A DNA stretch of 64,000 nucleotides from Alphaproteobacteria bacterium UBA4588 (GCA_905182195.1 CAJJAW010000005.1:457640-521639), one strand, 5' to 3'. Counted from the stretch's first letter, positions 1 to 9,415 are shown. Program-made: numbers and translations. The notes: a model not told the origin generated them from the sequence alone.

Positions 1-36
1 ATTAATTTTGGCTGGGGCACTAACCCTAATTGCCAT
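1..36 (-). CDS. ispE: IspE N-terminus (partial), 4-diphosphocytidyl-2-C-methyl-D-erythritol kinase
   Basis: Only the first 12 codons are inside the window. On the minus strand an ATG at 36 opens a frame reading MAIRVSAPAKIN, and APAKIN is the conserved N-terminal motif of IspE, the GHMP-family kinase of the MEP isoprenoid pathway. The start lies inside the last codons of the upstream TPR gene, so the two are translationally coupled. A TPR gene followed by ispE downstream of ETF-QO is the order I recall in Rhodobacteraceae. The call rests on one short motif plus context. Confidence 0.6.
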   Translation of the reverse strand, partial: MAIRVSAPAKIN

Positions 37-1738
37 CGGCCATCTTCAGCGGTGGCGCGCCTTCCCGAGCTAAAACAGCATCAAGACCAATATCCAGCTT
101 GAGCTGCATTCTAATCGGGTTGATATCTTCAGAACCTATGGCTTCAGTCACAAAACTCAAAGCTCTGAGCCACTGAAACCGAGCTTCAGTTTTGCGGCCT
201 ACAGCCCAATAAACATCACCCAGATGATTGTTAACGACAGGATCAGTAGCCATCAGCTCAACTGCACGCTCCATGTTGACAATAGCCCGCTTATAGTAAC
301 CAAGTCTAAATTGCACCCATCCTAAGCTGTCGATTATATAGCCGGCCTTAGGTTGCGCCAGAACGGCTCGTTCAATCATGGACAAAGCTTCTTTCAGCCG
401 CTCGCCCCGTTCAACTAACGAATACCCTACATAATTCAGCACTTGAAATTGATTTGGTGATAATGCAAGTGCGCGGTCAAAGTCGCTCAGGCCCAGCTCC
501 CAATTACCCAGCCGATCATGCGCGGTGCCACGGACATAATGAATATACCAATGCTTGGGCCTTGAGTGGTCAATCATATCAATAGCAATATCATAACTGC
601 CAATGGCACGCTCATATTGACTGTCTTGACGCAGGAACTCACCCAAAGCTTCATGAACCTGACGTACATTAGGAAATGACTCCGCCAACTGCGCCAAGAC
701 TTCAATCCCCATTTCTAGTTTATCGATTTTGGAAAGCGCCTGCGCCCTGCCCAATTCTGCGCTTACAAAAGCAGGGTGACTGCGCGGCACTGCATCATAA
801 GCCTCAATAGCCAAGCCGTAATTTCCAAGCCCTTCCAGTAATTTTGCCGACAATAAAAGTGCATTCACATTGTTGGGGGCCAAGTAGCTGGCCAAACGCG
901 TATACAATAGAAGACCATCATTGCCTTCCCCGTTTTGTAAGGCAAGCGCGAGAAAAAATAATACCTCACCGGCCCCTTCACTACCACTGCGCACCACATC
1001 AAAATCAACAGCAGCGCCAGCCTGCAGTTGTGCAATCATTGCACGCACCTCCTGCCCAGCATCTTCACCATAAAGATCACTCAAAAAGTTGATGGCATCT
1101 GCTGAGCGATCAAGTTGCACCAAAATCTGGGCACGCGCCAAACTGGTACGAAATGGGACAGCCATCAGCGTTTGCTCTTTGACAGAAAATATAGCTTCTG
1201 CGCTTTCAAAATCACCCACAAGAGAGAATGCCAAAGCTTTTTGGTAAAGACCAAAGCTGCGCATACCCTGCTCTTTACTGGCTGTATCAAATGATTTCAA
1301 AGCATCCCTAACTCGCCCTAAACCCATCAACGCCCAACCCTTCAAGAGATCATCGACTGCGGCGCCAACAACAGAGGTTGATTCTAGCTGCGCCAAAGCA
1401 GCCTTATAATTCTCTGCCTTAAAGGACTGCGTAAGAAGCAAAATTTCAGATAGTTTGTTACTATTAGGAACGGAACTCAGCGCCTTAGCAAGCATCTGGG
1501 CTTCCGAAACATCGCCCACAGCTAAAAAAGCTGACATAGTTTGCTCGATGAGTGCCACATCCAACGGCGATTGAACCAACGCGCGGGAAAAATATTCAAC
1601 GGCAAATCCATAATCATGCGCAATGGCGGCCTGACGGGCCGCTAGGTAAGGCCCAGAGGCCTCTTGCGCCGCAGCACCCGTGATCAGCGCCCCACTCAAA
1701 ATAACTGATTGTAAAACACTTATAAATCTATTTTTCAC
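26..1738 (-). CDS. TPR-repeat protein with signal peptide
   Basis: A 570-residue secreted or envelope protein built of tetratricopeptide repeats, a protein-protein interaction scaffold of unknown partner. The frame opens as far upstream as 1924, but the best start is GTG at 1738: an AGGGAG Shine-Dalgarno lies 6 nt before it, and the protein then begins VKNRFISVLQ with a hydrophobic stretch ending in GAAAQ, a typical signal peptide with its cleavage region. TPR-like helices run from about residue 30 to the end, including segments such as HYVRGTAHDRLGNWELG and YVGYSLVERGERLKEA. It follows ETF-QO by about 106 bp and overlaps the start of ispE. Similar proteins are encoded beside ETF-QO in related bacteria, but no function is established. 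Confidence 0.85.
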   Translation of the reverse strand: MKNRFISVLQSVILSGALITGAAAQEASGPYLAARQAAIAHDYGFAVEYFSRALVQSPLDVALIEQTMSAFLAVGDVSEAQMLAKALSSVPNSNKLSEILLLTQSFKAENYKAALAQLESTSVVGAAVDDLLKGWALMGLGRVRDALKSFDTASKEQGMRSFGLYQKALAFSLVGDFESAEAIFSVKEQTLMAVPFRTSLARAQILVQLDRSADAINFLSDLYGEDAGQEVRAMIAQLQAGAAVDFDVVRSGSEGAGEVLFFLALALQNGEGNDGLLLYTRLASYLAPNNVNALLLSAKLLEGLGNYGLAIEAYDAVPRSHPAFVSAELGRAQALSKIDKLEMGIEVLAQLAESFPNVRQVHEALGEFLRQDSQYERAIGSYDIAIDMIDHSRPKHWYIHYVRGTAHDRLGNWELGLSDFDRALALSPNQFQVLNYVGYSLVERGERLKEALSMIERAVLAQPKAGYIIDSLGWVQFRLGYYKRAIVNMERAVELMATDPVVNNHLGDVYWAVGRKTEARFQWLRALSFVTEAIGSEDINPIRMQLKLDIGLDAVLAREGAPPLKMADGN

Positions 1739-1844
1739 TGCAAGCTCCCTCGTACGAACAATTCTAGGACCGCTGGGTGACAATGACAATTGCGATCGAA
1801 CACCTTTTTTGAGAATAGTTATACTCATATTGTAAAGCTTCAAA

Positions 1845-3497
1845 TCACATATTGGGGTAGTTCGGCCCATCCCCACCTTGTGGTGTAACCCATGTAATGT
1901 TTTCACTTGGGTCTTTGATATCACATGTCTTACAATGTACGCAGTTCTGAAAATTAATCACAAACCGTGGGTCCTTGCCATCTTCCTCAACCACCTCGTA
2001 AACTCCAGCAGGGCAGTATCGCTGTGCTGGCTCCGCATATAGCGGTAAGTTCACAGAGATTGGTAAGTCCGGGTTGACCAAATGCAAATGCGGTGGTTGG
2101 CTTTCCTCGTGATTAGTCATCGCAAAGCTAACATTTGTTAGCCGATCAAATGATAGCTTCCCGTCAGGCTTTGGATAATCAATCTTTGGATAATCTTCTG
2201 CTTTTCCTGTCGATTGCGCATCAGTTTTGCCATGTTTTAGGGTCCCAAAAAGACTAAATTTAAAGATTGTTTGAAACCACATATCGACTCCACCCAAAAG
2301 TACCCCCCCCAAGGGGCCGAATCTGGCGGACAAGGGCGCCACATTGCGCACGACTTTAAGGTCTTTGCCAACAGGCCCAGAGCGCAATTCAGTGTCATAA
2401 CTGTCAAGTACATCCCCTGACCTACCTTCGTTTATAGCCGCAAAAGCAGCCTCAGCTGCAGCCATACCAGAATACATGGCATTGTGATTACCTTTAATCC
2501 GCGGCAGGTTTACCAGGCCAACCGAACAGCCTAGCATCACACCACCCGGGAAAGCTGCTTGCGGCATGGATTGGGCACCCCCTTTAGTGACAGCGCGCGC
2601 GCCATAAGCCACACGTTTTCCACCCTCTAGCACTTTAGAAATCCGTGGGTGATGCTTGAACCGCTGGAATTCCATATAGGGAAACAGATGCGGGTTCTTA
2701 TAGTTTAAATCAATAATAAAACCGACGTAGACCTGATTATTTTCAAGGTGATACATGAAGGATCCCCCTGATTGCTTAAAACCCATGGGCCAACCCATCG
2801 AATGAGTCACTTCGCCTGGGTTGTGGTTTTCAGGCTTCACTTCCCAGATTTCCTTCATTCCAAGACCAAACTTAGGCACGTCACATTCTTTATCAAGATC
2901 GTATTTGGCTATCACCTCTTTAGACAAAGAGCCTCTTACACCTTCCGATAGGAACACATATTTGCCATGTAGCTCCATCCCCGGTTCATAGGCATCAGAT
3001 GCACTGCCATCGGCATTCTTGCCAAACTCGCCGGCCACTACACCTTTGACCGCACCATCTCTATTAAAAACTAACTCAGAACAAGACATGCCTGGGAAAA
3101 TTTCGACCCCCATTAATTCTGCCTGTTCAGCCAACCAGCGGCACACATTTCCCATAGATACTATATAATTGCCATGGTTACTCATCAGCGGCGGCATGAT
3201 CAAATTTGGTAGACGCAACTGTCCAGATTCGCCCAGAACGTAAAAATTATCTTCTGTCACAGCAGTGTTAAGCGGCGCGCCTTTTTCTTTCCAATCAGGA
3301 ATAAGTTTAGTGAGAGCGCACGGGTCCAAAACAGCTCCGGACAAAATGTGCGCGCCTACTTCAGAGCCCTTTTCCAGAACGACGACTGCAAGGTCCCCAT
3401 TCAATTGCTTCAAACGGATTGCAGCAGACAGGCCCGAGGGACCAGCGCCTACGATCACTACATCATATTCCATGGTCTCACGTTCAATATTTGCCAT
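1845..3497 (-). CDS. electron transfer flavoprotein-ubiquinone oxidoreductase (ETF-QO)
   Basis: Membrane-associated oxidoreductase that passes electrons from reduced ETF (from acyl-CoA and dimethylglycine-type dehydrogenases) to ubiquinone. The 550 residues fit the family. The N-terminus has the FAD dinucleotide-binding motif GAGPSG, followed by LEKGSEVGAHILSGAVLDP. The C-terminus carries the 4Fe-4S ligands, RYCPAGVYEV and then CVHCKTCDIKDP. ATG 3497 is chosen because a GAGGG Shine-Dalgarno precedes it; a GTG at 3512 lies inside that SD. The matching ETF subunits (etfB, etfA) are in this window at 54.3-56.0 kb, and two acyl-CoA dehydrogenases that could feed it are at 10.5 and 62 kb. Confidence 0.97.
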   Translation of the reverse strand: MANIERETMEYDVVIVGAGPSGLSAAIRLKQLNGDLAVVVLEKGSEVGAHILSGAVLDPCALTKLIPDWKEKGAPLNTAVTEDNFYVLGESGQLRLPNLIMPPLMSNHGNYIVSMGNVCRWLAEQAELMGVEIFPGMSCSELVFNRDGAVKGVVAGEFGKNADGSASDAYEPGMELHGKYVFLSEGVRGSLSKEVIAKYDLDKECDVPKFGLGMKEIWEVKPENHNPGEVTHSMGWPMGFKQSGGSFMYHLENNQVYVGFIIDLNYKNPHLFPYMEFQRFKHHPRISKVLEGGKRVAYGARAVTKGGAQSMPQAAFPGGVMLGCSVGLVNLPRIKGNHNAMYSGMAAAEAAFAAINEGRSGDVLDSYDTELRSGPVGKDLKVVRNVAPLSARFGPLGGVLLGGVDMWFQTIFKFSLFGTLKHGKTDAQSTGKAEDYPKIDYPKPDGKLSFDRLTNVSFAMTNHEESQPPHLHLVNPDLPISVNLPLYAEPAQRYCPAGVYEVVEEDGKDPRFVINFQNCVHCKTCDIKDPSENITWVTPQGGDGPNYPNM

Positions 3498-4286
3498 CTT
3501 TTTGTCCCTCACCGCGAGCCCAGTCTATGGAAACTGCGGCCAAATTTTAATATCAGTACAATGTTTATGCTAGGTCACGGACGCAGGTCAATCATGACGC
3601 AGCTTCACAACAGAAAAGTTGATACTATTTTACCTTTTTGCAGCCCTTCCTTCGTCAAATAGTGCAATAAAAATTCTTTTCACCCGAGTGCCTCTTCAGA
3701 ATATTAAAAAGAAAAAAATTCATAGGTCATATAGTCTAAATCCATGTTCAGCTTGGCTACCCATTAAACAGAGCTTCTGGGCCGGTTATCAAGGCCTACA
3801 AGCGCGTCGAAGCCCTAGCCTTGGCCTCCAATAATCTTCACTATTGAGCATGCGCCCTGTGCAAGCTGTCCAAATATACTTTAATTTAGACAATAGAGCC
3901 CTCAGCTATTACGCAATATAAATAGTACTGAAGCAGCTGATGGCGTTGAGTTCGAGCCAGCGGTGCTCTCATAGATTACCACCCAAAATCAACATTTTAG
4001 ATTAGCAACAGAGGATCATAGAAAATATCGACACGGCATAATAAGAAAATATCTAATATTAAAGACACGCAGAAGCTCCCTAGCCTATAGCCTATTTGAA
4101 GGATTATCTTATCTCCTTCCCACCCAAAAGGAGTTCATCAGATTAGGATTTGGGGAATAATGTAAGGCTGTATGTTGTAACTAATTAATAATTTGTAAAA
4201 AAATCTATTACAAGGCCTCTTGACCCTTGCCAAAACCCCATGGCTTGGGTCAGGTAGGGTGAGTTACAATCGTGAGTTTTATAGAA
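3498..4286. other. gene-free divergent spacer between ETF-QO and greA
   Basis: About 790 bp without a convincing gene. Short open frames exist, but none has a Shine-Dalgarno sequence together with recognisable protein content. The sequence is AT-rich, especially at 4150-4215, and must hold the outward promoters of both flanking genes. No tRNA, riboswitch or clear terminator was recognised. Confidence 0.6.
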
Positions 4287-4757
4287 ATGGAAAAAGTCCC
4301 CTTAACCCGTTCAGGTGCGATCCGGCTTGAAGCCGAAATGAAAAATCTGAAATCAGTTGAACGCCCTACGATCATCAGGGCGATCGCAGAAGCGCGTGAA
4401 CTGGGTGACCTGAAAGAAAATGCTGAATATCACTCTGCGCGAGAAAAGCAGGGGTTCATAGAAGGCCGGATTAAAGAGTTGGAATCGATATTAGGCAGAG
4501 CTGATATAATTGATCCAGCCAGCCTATCGGGAACCGTCAAATTTGGAGCAACTGTAGGGTTAGTTGATGAAGACACCGACGAGGAAAAAACATATCAAGT
4601 AGTTGGAGAACCTGAAGCTGATATCGAAAACGGTAAGCTGAACATGCGGTCACCACTAGCCCGTGCATTGATCGGCAAAGAAGAGGGCGACAGCATTGAA
4701 GTGCGCACACCAGGAGGCACAAGGTCTTATGAAATCATAAATATAAAATTTATCTAA
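4287..4757 (+). CDS. greA: transcription elongation factor GreA
   Basis: Rescues backtracked RNA polymerase by stimulating cleavage of the 3' end of the transcript. The 156-residue protein has the coiled-coil N-terminal domain with the conserved tip region [21 protein letters not shown] and the C-terminal FKBP-like domain ending [10 protein letters not shown]. The family N-terminus (MxxxPxT) matches ATG 4287 ([10 protein letters not shown]). A GTG at 4272 has the stronger upstream AGGGTGAG and would add five residues, so the start is not fully settled. It is convergent with moeA, the two stops being about 10 bp apart. Confidence 0.96.
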   Translation: MEKVPLTRSGAIRLEAEMKNLKSVERPTIIRAIAEARELGDLKENAEYHSAREKQGFIEGRIKELESILGRADIIDPASLSGTVKFGATVGLVDEDTDEEKTYQVVGEPEADIENGKLNMRSPLARALIGKEEGDSIEVRTPGGTRSYEIINIKFI

Positions 4758-4766
4758 ATTTAGGCA

Positions 4767-6020
4767 TTAAAGGCCAAAACTGCTGTATGGAATAAATCTT
4801 ATTAATTGGCCGGCTGTGACCTGAATAGCTTCATCCGGTAATTCGACCAGACCATCAGCCCAAGACAGCCCCGAGACGCGCCCAGAGCCCTCAGATGCAA
4901 ACGCCTCAACTGCACCATTGCGCAGACGTGCACGCAGATACTCACGCCGCCCCGCCTTTTTATTTTTGGCAAAAGTAGCTGGTAAGGTAAGCGCTTTTGG
5001 GTCAGAAAAGCTACTGCCTGAAAGCTGCATCAAAGCGGGCCGCGCAAACACCAAAGTACACACAAAAGCTGCAACCGGGTTGCCTGGCAGGCCAAACACC
5101 GGCACTCCCTTCCACATACCCAACGCTAAGGGCCGCCCAGGTTTGACTGCGATGCGCCATAGCGCCATATTCCCCTTCTCGCTTAAAATGGATGACATAT
5201 GGTCCTCATCGCCAGCACTGGCACCACCTGAGGTAAGAATTACATCAGCCTCCTCAGCGGCTTCATCCAGAGCTTGGCATACAAGGCTAGCGTCATCTGG
5301 CACTATACCCATATCTACTACTTGCATGCCCCAACGCTGCAGAACCGCCCGCAACATAGGTCGGTTGGCGTCAAAAATTTGATCCAGCCTGCTATCAATA
5401 CCTGGCGCACAAAGCTCCGCACCCGTCGAGATCAAAGCGACTCGCAAAGTCTTAAATACTTTAACTTGCACGACACCAACAGAAACCAACACCCCTATAT
5501 CCTGCGGCTGGATCACGTGCCCAGCAGAAAATAGCACGGCGCCTTGCTCCACATCCTCACCAGAACTTCGGGCATTAGCCCCTTGCTTAAGTGGACCATT
5601 TACATAAAGCTTACTACCCTCAACGAAGACGTCCTCTTGCAGCACCACTGTATCAGCACCCTCAGGCAAAGCAGCTCCAGTCAAGATCCGAAGCGCCTGA
5701 CCCGGCGCAACCGAGCCTGCGAATGCATCACCTGCAGCTGCACGGCCATCTCGCAGTTCAAAGCAATGCTCCCCCTGAGCAAGGCCCCCAAAAAGTGCGT
5801 ACCCATCTACCGCTGAGTTGGCATAAGGCGGATGCGATCGGTGGGCCATGACTGCCTTAGCCAAAATGCGCCCATCACTTGTATCTACAGCACGTTCTTC
5901 AATATCAACAACCGTTTGGAGCCGCGCTTCAAGTAAGGCAAGCGCATCTTCCACCGGGGTCCAATGCACCCCAGCAGGTAAAGCAAAACAATCGTTTCGA
6001 AGCTTTGGCGCTTGGGTCAC
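4767..6020 (-). CDS. moeA: molybdopterin molybdenumtransferase MoeA
   Basis: Inserts molybdate into adenylylated molybdopterin, the last general step of molybdenum-cofactor synthesis. The 417 residues match the family. The hallmark PPYANSAVDGYALF region lies near residues 63-76, and the MPT-binding domain contains SGGASAGDEDHM and GLPGNPVAAF. The GTG start at 6020 overlaps the TGA stop of mobB by 4 bp, so it is the last gene of the coupled set fdhD-mobA-mobB-moeA. Confidence 0.96.
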   Translation of the reverse strand: MTQAPKLRNDCFALPAGVHWTPVEDALALLEARLQTVVDIEERAVDTSDGRILAKAVMAHRSHPPYANSAVDGYALFGGLAQGEHCFELRDGRAAAGDAFAGSVAPGQALRILTGAALPEGADTVVLQEDVFVEGSKLYVNGPLKQGANARSSGEDVEQGAVLFSAGHVIQPQDIGVLVSVGVVQVKVFKTLRVALISTGAELCAPGIDSRLDQIFDANRPMLRAVLQRWGMQVVDMGIVPDDASLVCQALDEAAEEADVILTSGGASAGDEDHMSSILSEKGNMALWRIAVKPGRPLALGMWKGVPVFGLPGNPVAAFVCTLVFARPALMQLSGSSFSDPKALTLPATFAKNKKAGRREYLRARLRNGAVEAFASEGSGRVSGLSWADGLVELPDEAIQVTAGQLIRFIPYSSFGL

Positions 6021-6514
6021 TTTGTCAAATCCAGATATTCCAAAATAAAATCTGCAACTACTGCGGTATCATCCAAATCAAAAACTGGACGGTCAATTTC
6101 CAAGCCAATATCACTCGCCACAGCCAATATTGTCGGGTCATTGGGCGCAATCAGGGGGTTACCAGTCTCAGCACGCCACGCCTCAACTTTTGGATGGCTA
6201 TCGCGTTTCCAGCCCTCAATCAAAATAAGGTCAACAGGGTCAAGCTTAGCCAAAAGCTCCGGTAAGCTGGGTTCTTGGGTCCCGCGATGTTCATTCATCA
6301 AGGCCCACCGCTCAGTAGAGGCTAATAAAACCTGTGATGCTCCAGCAATCCGGTGCCGATGACTATCCTTGCCAGGATGGTCCACATCAAAGGTGTGATG
6401 CGCGTGTTTGAGGGTGGATACAGTATAACCTCGACCAATAATTTCCACGACTAAGCGCTCCATCAGCCCAGTCTTGCCCGCGTTTTTCCAGCCAGTTATA
6501 CCAAATACGTTCAT
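6017..6514 (-). CDS. mobB: molybdopterin-guanine dinucleotide biosynthesis protein MobB
   Basis: Small GTP-binding accessory protein of Mo-bis-MGD cofactor formation. The 165 residues begin MNVFGITGWKNAGKTGLMERL, which carries a Walker A P-loop (GWKNAGKT). LIEGWKRDSHPKVE, later in the chain, is typical of the family. Its ATG overlaps the mobA stop, and its own stop overlaps the start of moeA. MobB is usually dispensable and acts with MobA. Confidence 0.94.
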   Translation of the reverse strand: MNVFGITGWKNAGKTGLMERLVVEIIGRGYTVSTLKHAHHTFDVDHPGKDSHRHRIAGASQVLLASTERWALMNEHRGTQEPSLPELLAKLDPVDLILIEGWKRDSHPKVEAWRAETGNPLIAPNDPTILAVASDIGLEIDRPVFDLDDTAVVADFILEYLDLTK

Positions 6515-7116
6515 TTCATCGCCTCAGCCTTCACCAAATCTTCTGGCGTATTGATATTAAAAAACGGGTCATATCCATCGCTGGAAAATAAAGCCTCGGC
6601 TACGCCATGCTGATCTGTCCAGAGTACCACTTTGCGCATCCCAGTGGCCAATGCTTGCCGTAGATCATCTCGAAGTGATACGGGCCAAAGCCCAAAAGTT
6701 GGATGCCTATACAGCTTACCAGATCCTTGAGTCGCCGCTAATGCAATAGGCATAGCCTGTAAAACACGCTCCTGTTCGAGTCGACTCCGTAAATCCATGG
6801 GAAAAAATGGTGTGTCAGCAGCCACAGTGAGGATATGATCTGCTCCCTGCTCGGCAGCCCAATCGAGGCCTGCCAATACACCAGCAAGCGGCCCAGGGAA
6901 TTCAGATACAGAGTCTGCCACAACAGGCAGCCCAAATTCAGTGAACCGAGCAGGATCACCGTTGGCATTTAATGCGAGATCAGAAACCTGAAGTTGAAGT
7001 CGCTCCAGCACATGGTCAATTATCCGGCGGCCCGCCAAGGGCAACAGAGATTTATCTCCTCCACCCATGCGGCTTGCTTTTCCTCCAGCCAAAATAACTC
7101 CCAAAAGAGCTGTCAT
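6511..7116 (-). CDS. mobA: molybdenum cofactor guanylyltransferase MobA
   Basis: Transfers GMP from GTP to Mo-molybdopterin to make the guanine dinucleotide cofactor used by formate dehydrogenase and other DMSO-reductase-family enzymes. The 201 residues begin with the nucleotidyltransferase signature LAGGKASRMGGGDKSLLPLAG. The metal-binding region VAADTPFFP follows in mid-protein. The ATG overlaps the fdhD stop (4 bp). Presence of MobA with FdhD points to a molybdenum formate dehydrogenase encoded elsewhere. Confidence 0.95.
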   Translation of the reverse strand: MTALLGVILAGGKASRMGGGDKSLLPLAGRRIIDHVLERLQLQVSDLALNANGDPARFTEFGLPVVADSVSEFPGPLAGVLAGLDWAAEQGADHILTVAADTPFFPMDLRSRLEQERVLQAMPIALAATQGSGKLYRHPTFGLWPVSLRDDLRQALATGMRKVVLWTDQHGVAEALFSSDGYDPFFNINTPEDLVKAEAMK

Positions 7117-7982
7117 TGTGCCGATTTCCTACGGTGTATTCGGTCTTCGTCTTCGCTAGAGGGAACAGCATCATAAACAAGCCGCTCATCTCCAGCCAAA
7201 CATTGAAACCGCTGCCCCCGCATGCGTCCAATCAAGGTCAGCCCAACCTGATGCGCCAACTCCACACCCCAAGCGGTAAAACCTGAACGGCTAGCTAGAA
7301 CTGGAACACCCATTAAGGCGCATTTGATCACCATTTCAGATGTCAAACGGCCCGTAGTGTATAAAATTTTATTAGCACCTAAAGTTTGACTTGCACGCAT
7401 CCACCCGGCCACTTTATCTACGGCATTATGGCGCCCAACATCTTCCATATACACCAGCGGCTGATCTTGTGCGCAGAGTACTGTACCATGGATGGCTCCT
7501 GCACTTAGATAGAGGCTGGGCATTTGATTGATCTGGCGCGCTAGGCTGTAAAGCCAAGAAGTGTGAATGGTAGATTTTGGTAGCCGGAGCCCGTCAATAC
7601 CCTCCATGATATCCCCAAAGACTGTACCCACCGCACAGCCTGAGGTGCGAGTTTTTTTCTTCAGCTTCGCTTCGTAATTGGTAGGGCTATTTGTGCGCAC
7701 CACAACCGTCTGCAGCTCTGCATCAAAGTGTATAGCCTCAACAATCTCTTCTTTGGACAGCATGCCCTGATTGCTCAAGAACCCTTGTGCCAAATATTCC
7801 GGGTAATCGCCAATGGTCATAGCCGTCACAATTTCTTGTCCGTTTAACCAAATTGTTAGGGGACGTTCTTCCACAACATTCAGCGAAATTTGTGCCCCAA
7901 AATGATCAACACCCACAACTTGGCGTGTTAATCCCTCAGCCAGTGGGTTAGGCACGATCAAACTGGGCTTGGCTTGGGCCAT
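7113..7982 (-). CDS. fdhD: formate dehydrogenase sulfurtransferase FdhD
   Basis: Delivers sulfur to the molybdenum cofactor of formate dehydrogenase. It is first in the fdhD-mobA-mobB-moeA set, with a clear AGGAG about 7 nt before the ATG at 7982. The 289 residues include GDYPEYLAQGFLSNQG, VEDVGRHNAVDKVAGW and the C-terminal TGRLTSEMVIKC region typical of FdhD. The active loop reads RTSGCAVGTVFGD and has one cysteine, where E. coli FdhD has a C-x-x-C pair. It is divergent from azlC with a 54-bp gap that must carry both promoters. Confidence 0.95.
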   Translation of the reverse strand: MAQAKPSLIVPNPLAEGLTRQVVGVDHFGAQISLNVVEERPLTIWLNGQEIVTAMTIGDYPEYLAQGFLSNQGMLSKEEIVEAIHFDAELQTVVVRTNSPTNYEAKLKKKTRTSGCAVGTVFGDIMEGIDGLRLPKSTIHTSWLYSLARQINQMPSLYLSAGAIHGTVLCAQDQPLVYMEDVGRHNAVDKVAGWMRASQTLGANKILYTTGRLTSEMVIKCALMGVPVLASRSGFTAWGVELAHQVGLTLIGRMRGQRFQCLAGDERLVYDAVPSSEDEDRIHRRKSAQ

Positions 7983-8036
7983 GGGACTCTCCTATATAAC
8001 GAAAATAAGAACACCTCCTATAGATAGGGCAAGCCG

Positions 8037-8738
8037 ATGCAATCTGCCAGACATGACTTTTGGAAAGGCTTTTGGGGGGCTTTGCCTTTTTGCTTTATCG
8101 TTGGTCCTTACGGCATGGTATTTGGTGTTTTGGCGGCTGAATCTGGGCTGGATGTATTAACAGCCATTGCGTTTTCAGTTGCAGTAATTGCTGGGGCAGC
8201 ACAATTTACAGCGCTATCACTGATGCAAGACCAAGCGCCTACTGTGATTATTATCATCGTTGGCCTGGCCGTAAATTTACGCATGGCTTTGTATTCCGCA
8301 ACTTTGGCGCCACACTTGGGTGCTGCTCCGTTTTGGACTCGGGCGCTGGTGGCTTATTCAACTCTAGATCACAGTTTTGCACTTGCAGATGCCAAATATC
8401 AGGCAGATCCTGCAATGACACTGTCACAGAAGCTGGCATTTTTTTTCGGGGCGACTGGCTTCGTGGGAGTTATATGGATCGTTGGGACGGGATTAGGGGC
8501 TTGGCTGGGAACTCGGATTCCAGATTGGCTAGCCCTGGACTTCGCAATGCCAATTGCCTTTATCGCTTTGGTAGCCCCCGCCTTACGCACGGTGCCTCAA
8601 GTGGCAGCAGCTTTAACTGCTGCCGTGTTGTCACTAGTTTTAGCGGCCGTACCGTACGGACTAGGGCTGATCATGGCCGCCTTTGTAGCTTTGCTGCTAG
8701 GGGGCGAACTTGAGCGCCGCAAGCAGACTACCTTATGA
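8037..8738 (+). CDS. azlC: AzlC family branched-chain amino acid exporter, large subunit
   Basis: Inner-membrane protein of 233 residues, hydrophobic throughout with about five to six membrane segments. It forms a two-subunit exporter with AzlD for branched-chain amino acids or analogues. The N-terminal WGALPFCFIVGPYGMVFG and the segment AGAAQFTALSLM followed by NLRMALYSATLAPHLG are family hallmarks. The last codon region overlaps the azlD start by 4 bp. The substrate is inferred from the family. Confidence 0.93.
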   Translation: MQSARHDFWKGFWGALPFCFIVGPYGMVFGVLAAESGLDVLTAIAFSVAVIAGAAQFTALSLMQDQAPTVIIIIVGLAVNLRMALYSATLAPHLGAAPFWTRALVAYSTLDHSFALADAKYQADPAMTLSQKLAFFFGATGFVGVIWIVGTGLGAWLGTRIPDWLALDFAMPIAFIALVAPALRTVPQVAAALTAAVLSLVLAAVPYGLGLIMAAFVALLLGGELERRKQTTL

Positions 8739-9064
8739 ATTATCCTTCCACTACGCTTTGGATCATCATTGCCGGGCTAGCTTTTGGCAGTTGGTTACTG
8801 CGATTTTCATTTCTGGGGTTAATTGGTAGCAAGGACTTGCCTGAGTGGCTCAAGCGACATTTACGATATACGGTAGTATCAGTGTTGCCAGGCATTATCG
8901 CACCCTTGGTGTTTCTACCCAAAGCTACTGGTGGTGTATTTGACCTACCACGTTTTTTGGCAGCGGCGGTGACGTTGGGTGTAGGCATCTGGACACGCAA
9001 TGTATTCGTCGCAGTTATAGCTGGCGGCATAACGCTCTATTCGATGTTAAACATCAGCTTTTGA
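8735..9064 (+). CDS. azlD: AzlD family transporter, small subunit
   Basis: A 109-residue membrane protein, the small partner of AzlC, with its ATG overlapping the azlC stop. Four hydrophobic segments are visible. The start LWIIIAGLAFGSWLLRFSFL and the central LRYTVVSVLPGIIAPLVFLP match AzlD, in which conserved proline-rich helices are typical. Confidence 0.92.
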   Translation: MNYPSTTLWIIIAGLAFGSWLLRFSFLGLIGSKDLPEWLKRHLRYTVVSVLPGIIAPLVFLPKATGGVFDLPRFLAAAVTLGVGIWTRNVFVAVIAGGITLYSMLNISF

Positions 9065-9133
9065 TACTACTGGGAGCTATAAGCATCAGAAAATACTCAT
9101 ACAAAAGTATAAAATGCGTAAGTTAGACTAATT

Positions 9134-9274
9134 TCATCCGTTGATCAGATAGAGCAGAGCCAAAGCAGCAACAATCACAACGGTGGATTTGGACACAATG
9201 CCCATGAAGCTTGCAAATGTTTTTTCCTGGTCATCTGTACTCATAGAGCCATGTTCGTGTTTTTGATCAGCCAT
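9134..9274 (-). CDS. aa3-type cytochrome c oxidase subunit IV (small subunit)
   Basis: A 46-residue protein. It reads MADQKHEHGSMSTDDQEK, continues TFASFMGIVSKSTVVIVAA, and ends with a single transmembrane helix. This is the layout of the small subunit IV of alphaproteobacterial aa3 cytochrome c oxidase: a short polar N-terminus, a Phe-rich turn, then one helix. A GAGG Shine-Dalgarno lies about 8 nt before the ATG at 9274. It is a stand-alone gene here, as is usual, away from the main oxidase operon. In the oxidase this subunit is peripheral and not required for catalysis. Confidence 0.85.
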   Translation of the reverse strand: MADQKHEHGSMSTDDQEKTFASFMGIVSKSTVVIVAALALLYLING

Positions 9275-9415
9275 TTCTAAACCTCTATGTTATTTTATTT
9301 TGCCATAACTGTCGTTTCAACATTTGTCACGTGTTCAGGCGTCAATAGCAGCAATAAAGCGCGCGTTATTCTAATTTATGACACCTCAAATCCATATTGG
9401 CGCAGCTTGATCGAG

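Noticed and set aside
1739..1924. Longer 5' end of the TPR gene and overlap with ETF-QO
   Set aside because: The extra 62 residues show no homology, and the GTG at 1738 has an ideal Shine-Dalgarno sequence and signal peptide.
3948..3960. tRNA-like GTTCGAGCC motif in the ETF-QO/greA spacer
   Set aside because: No acceptor, D or anticodon arm can be drawn around it.
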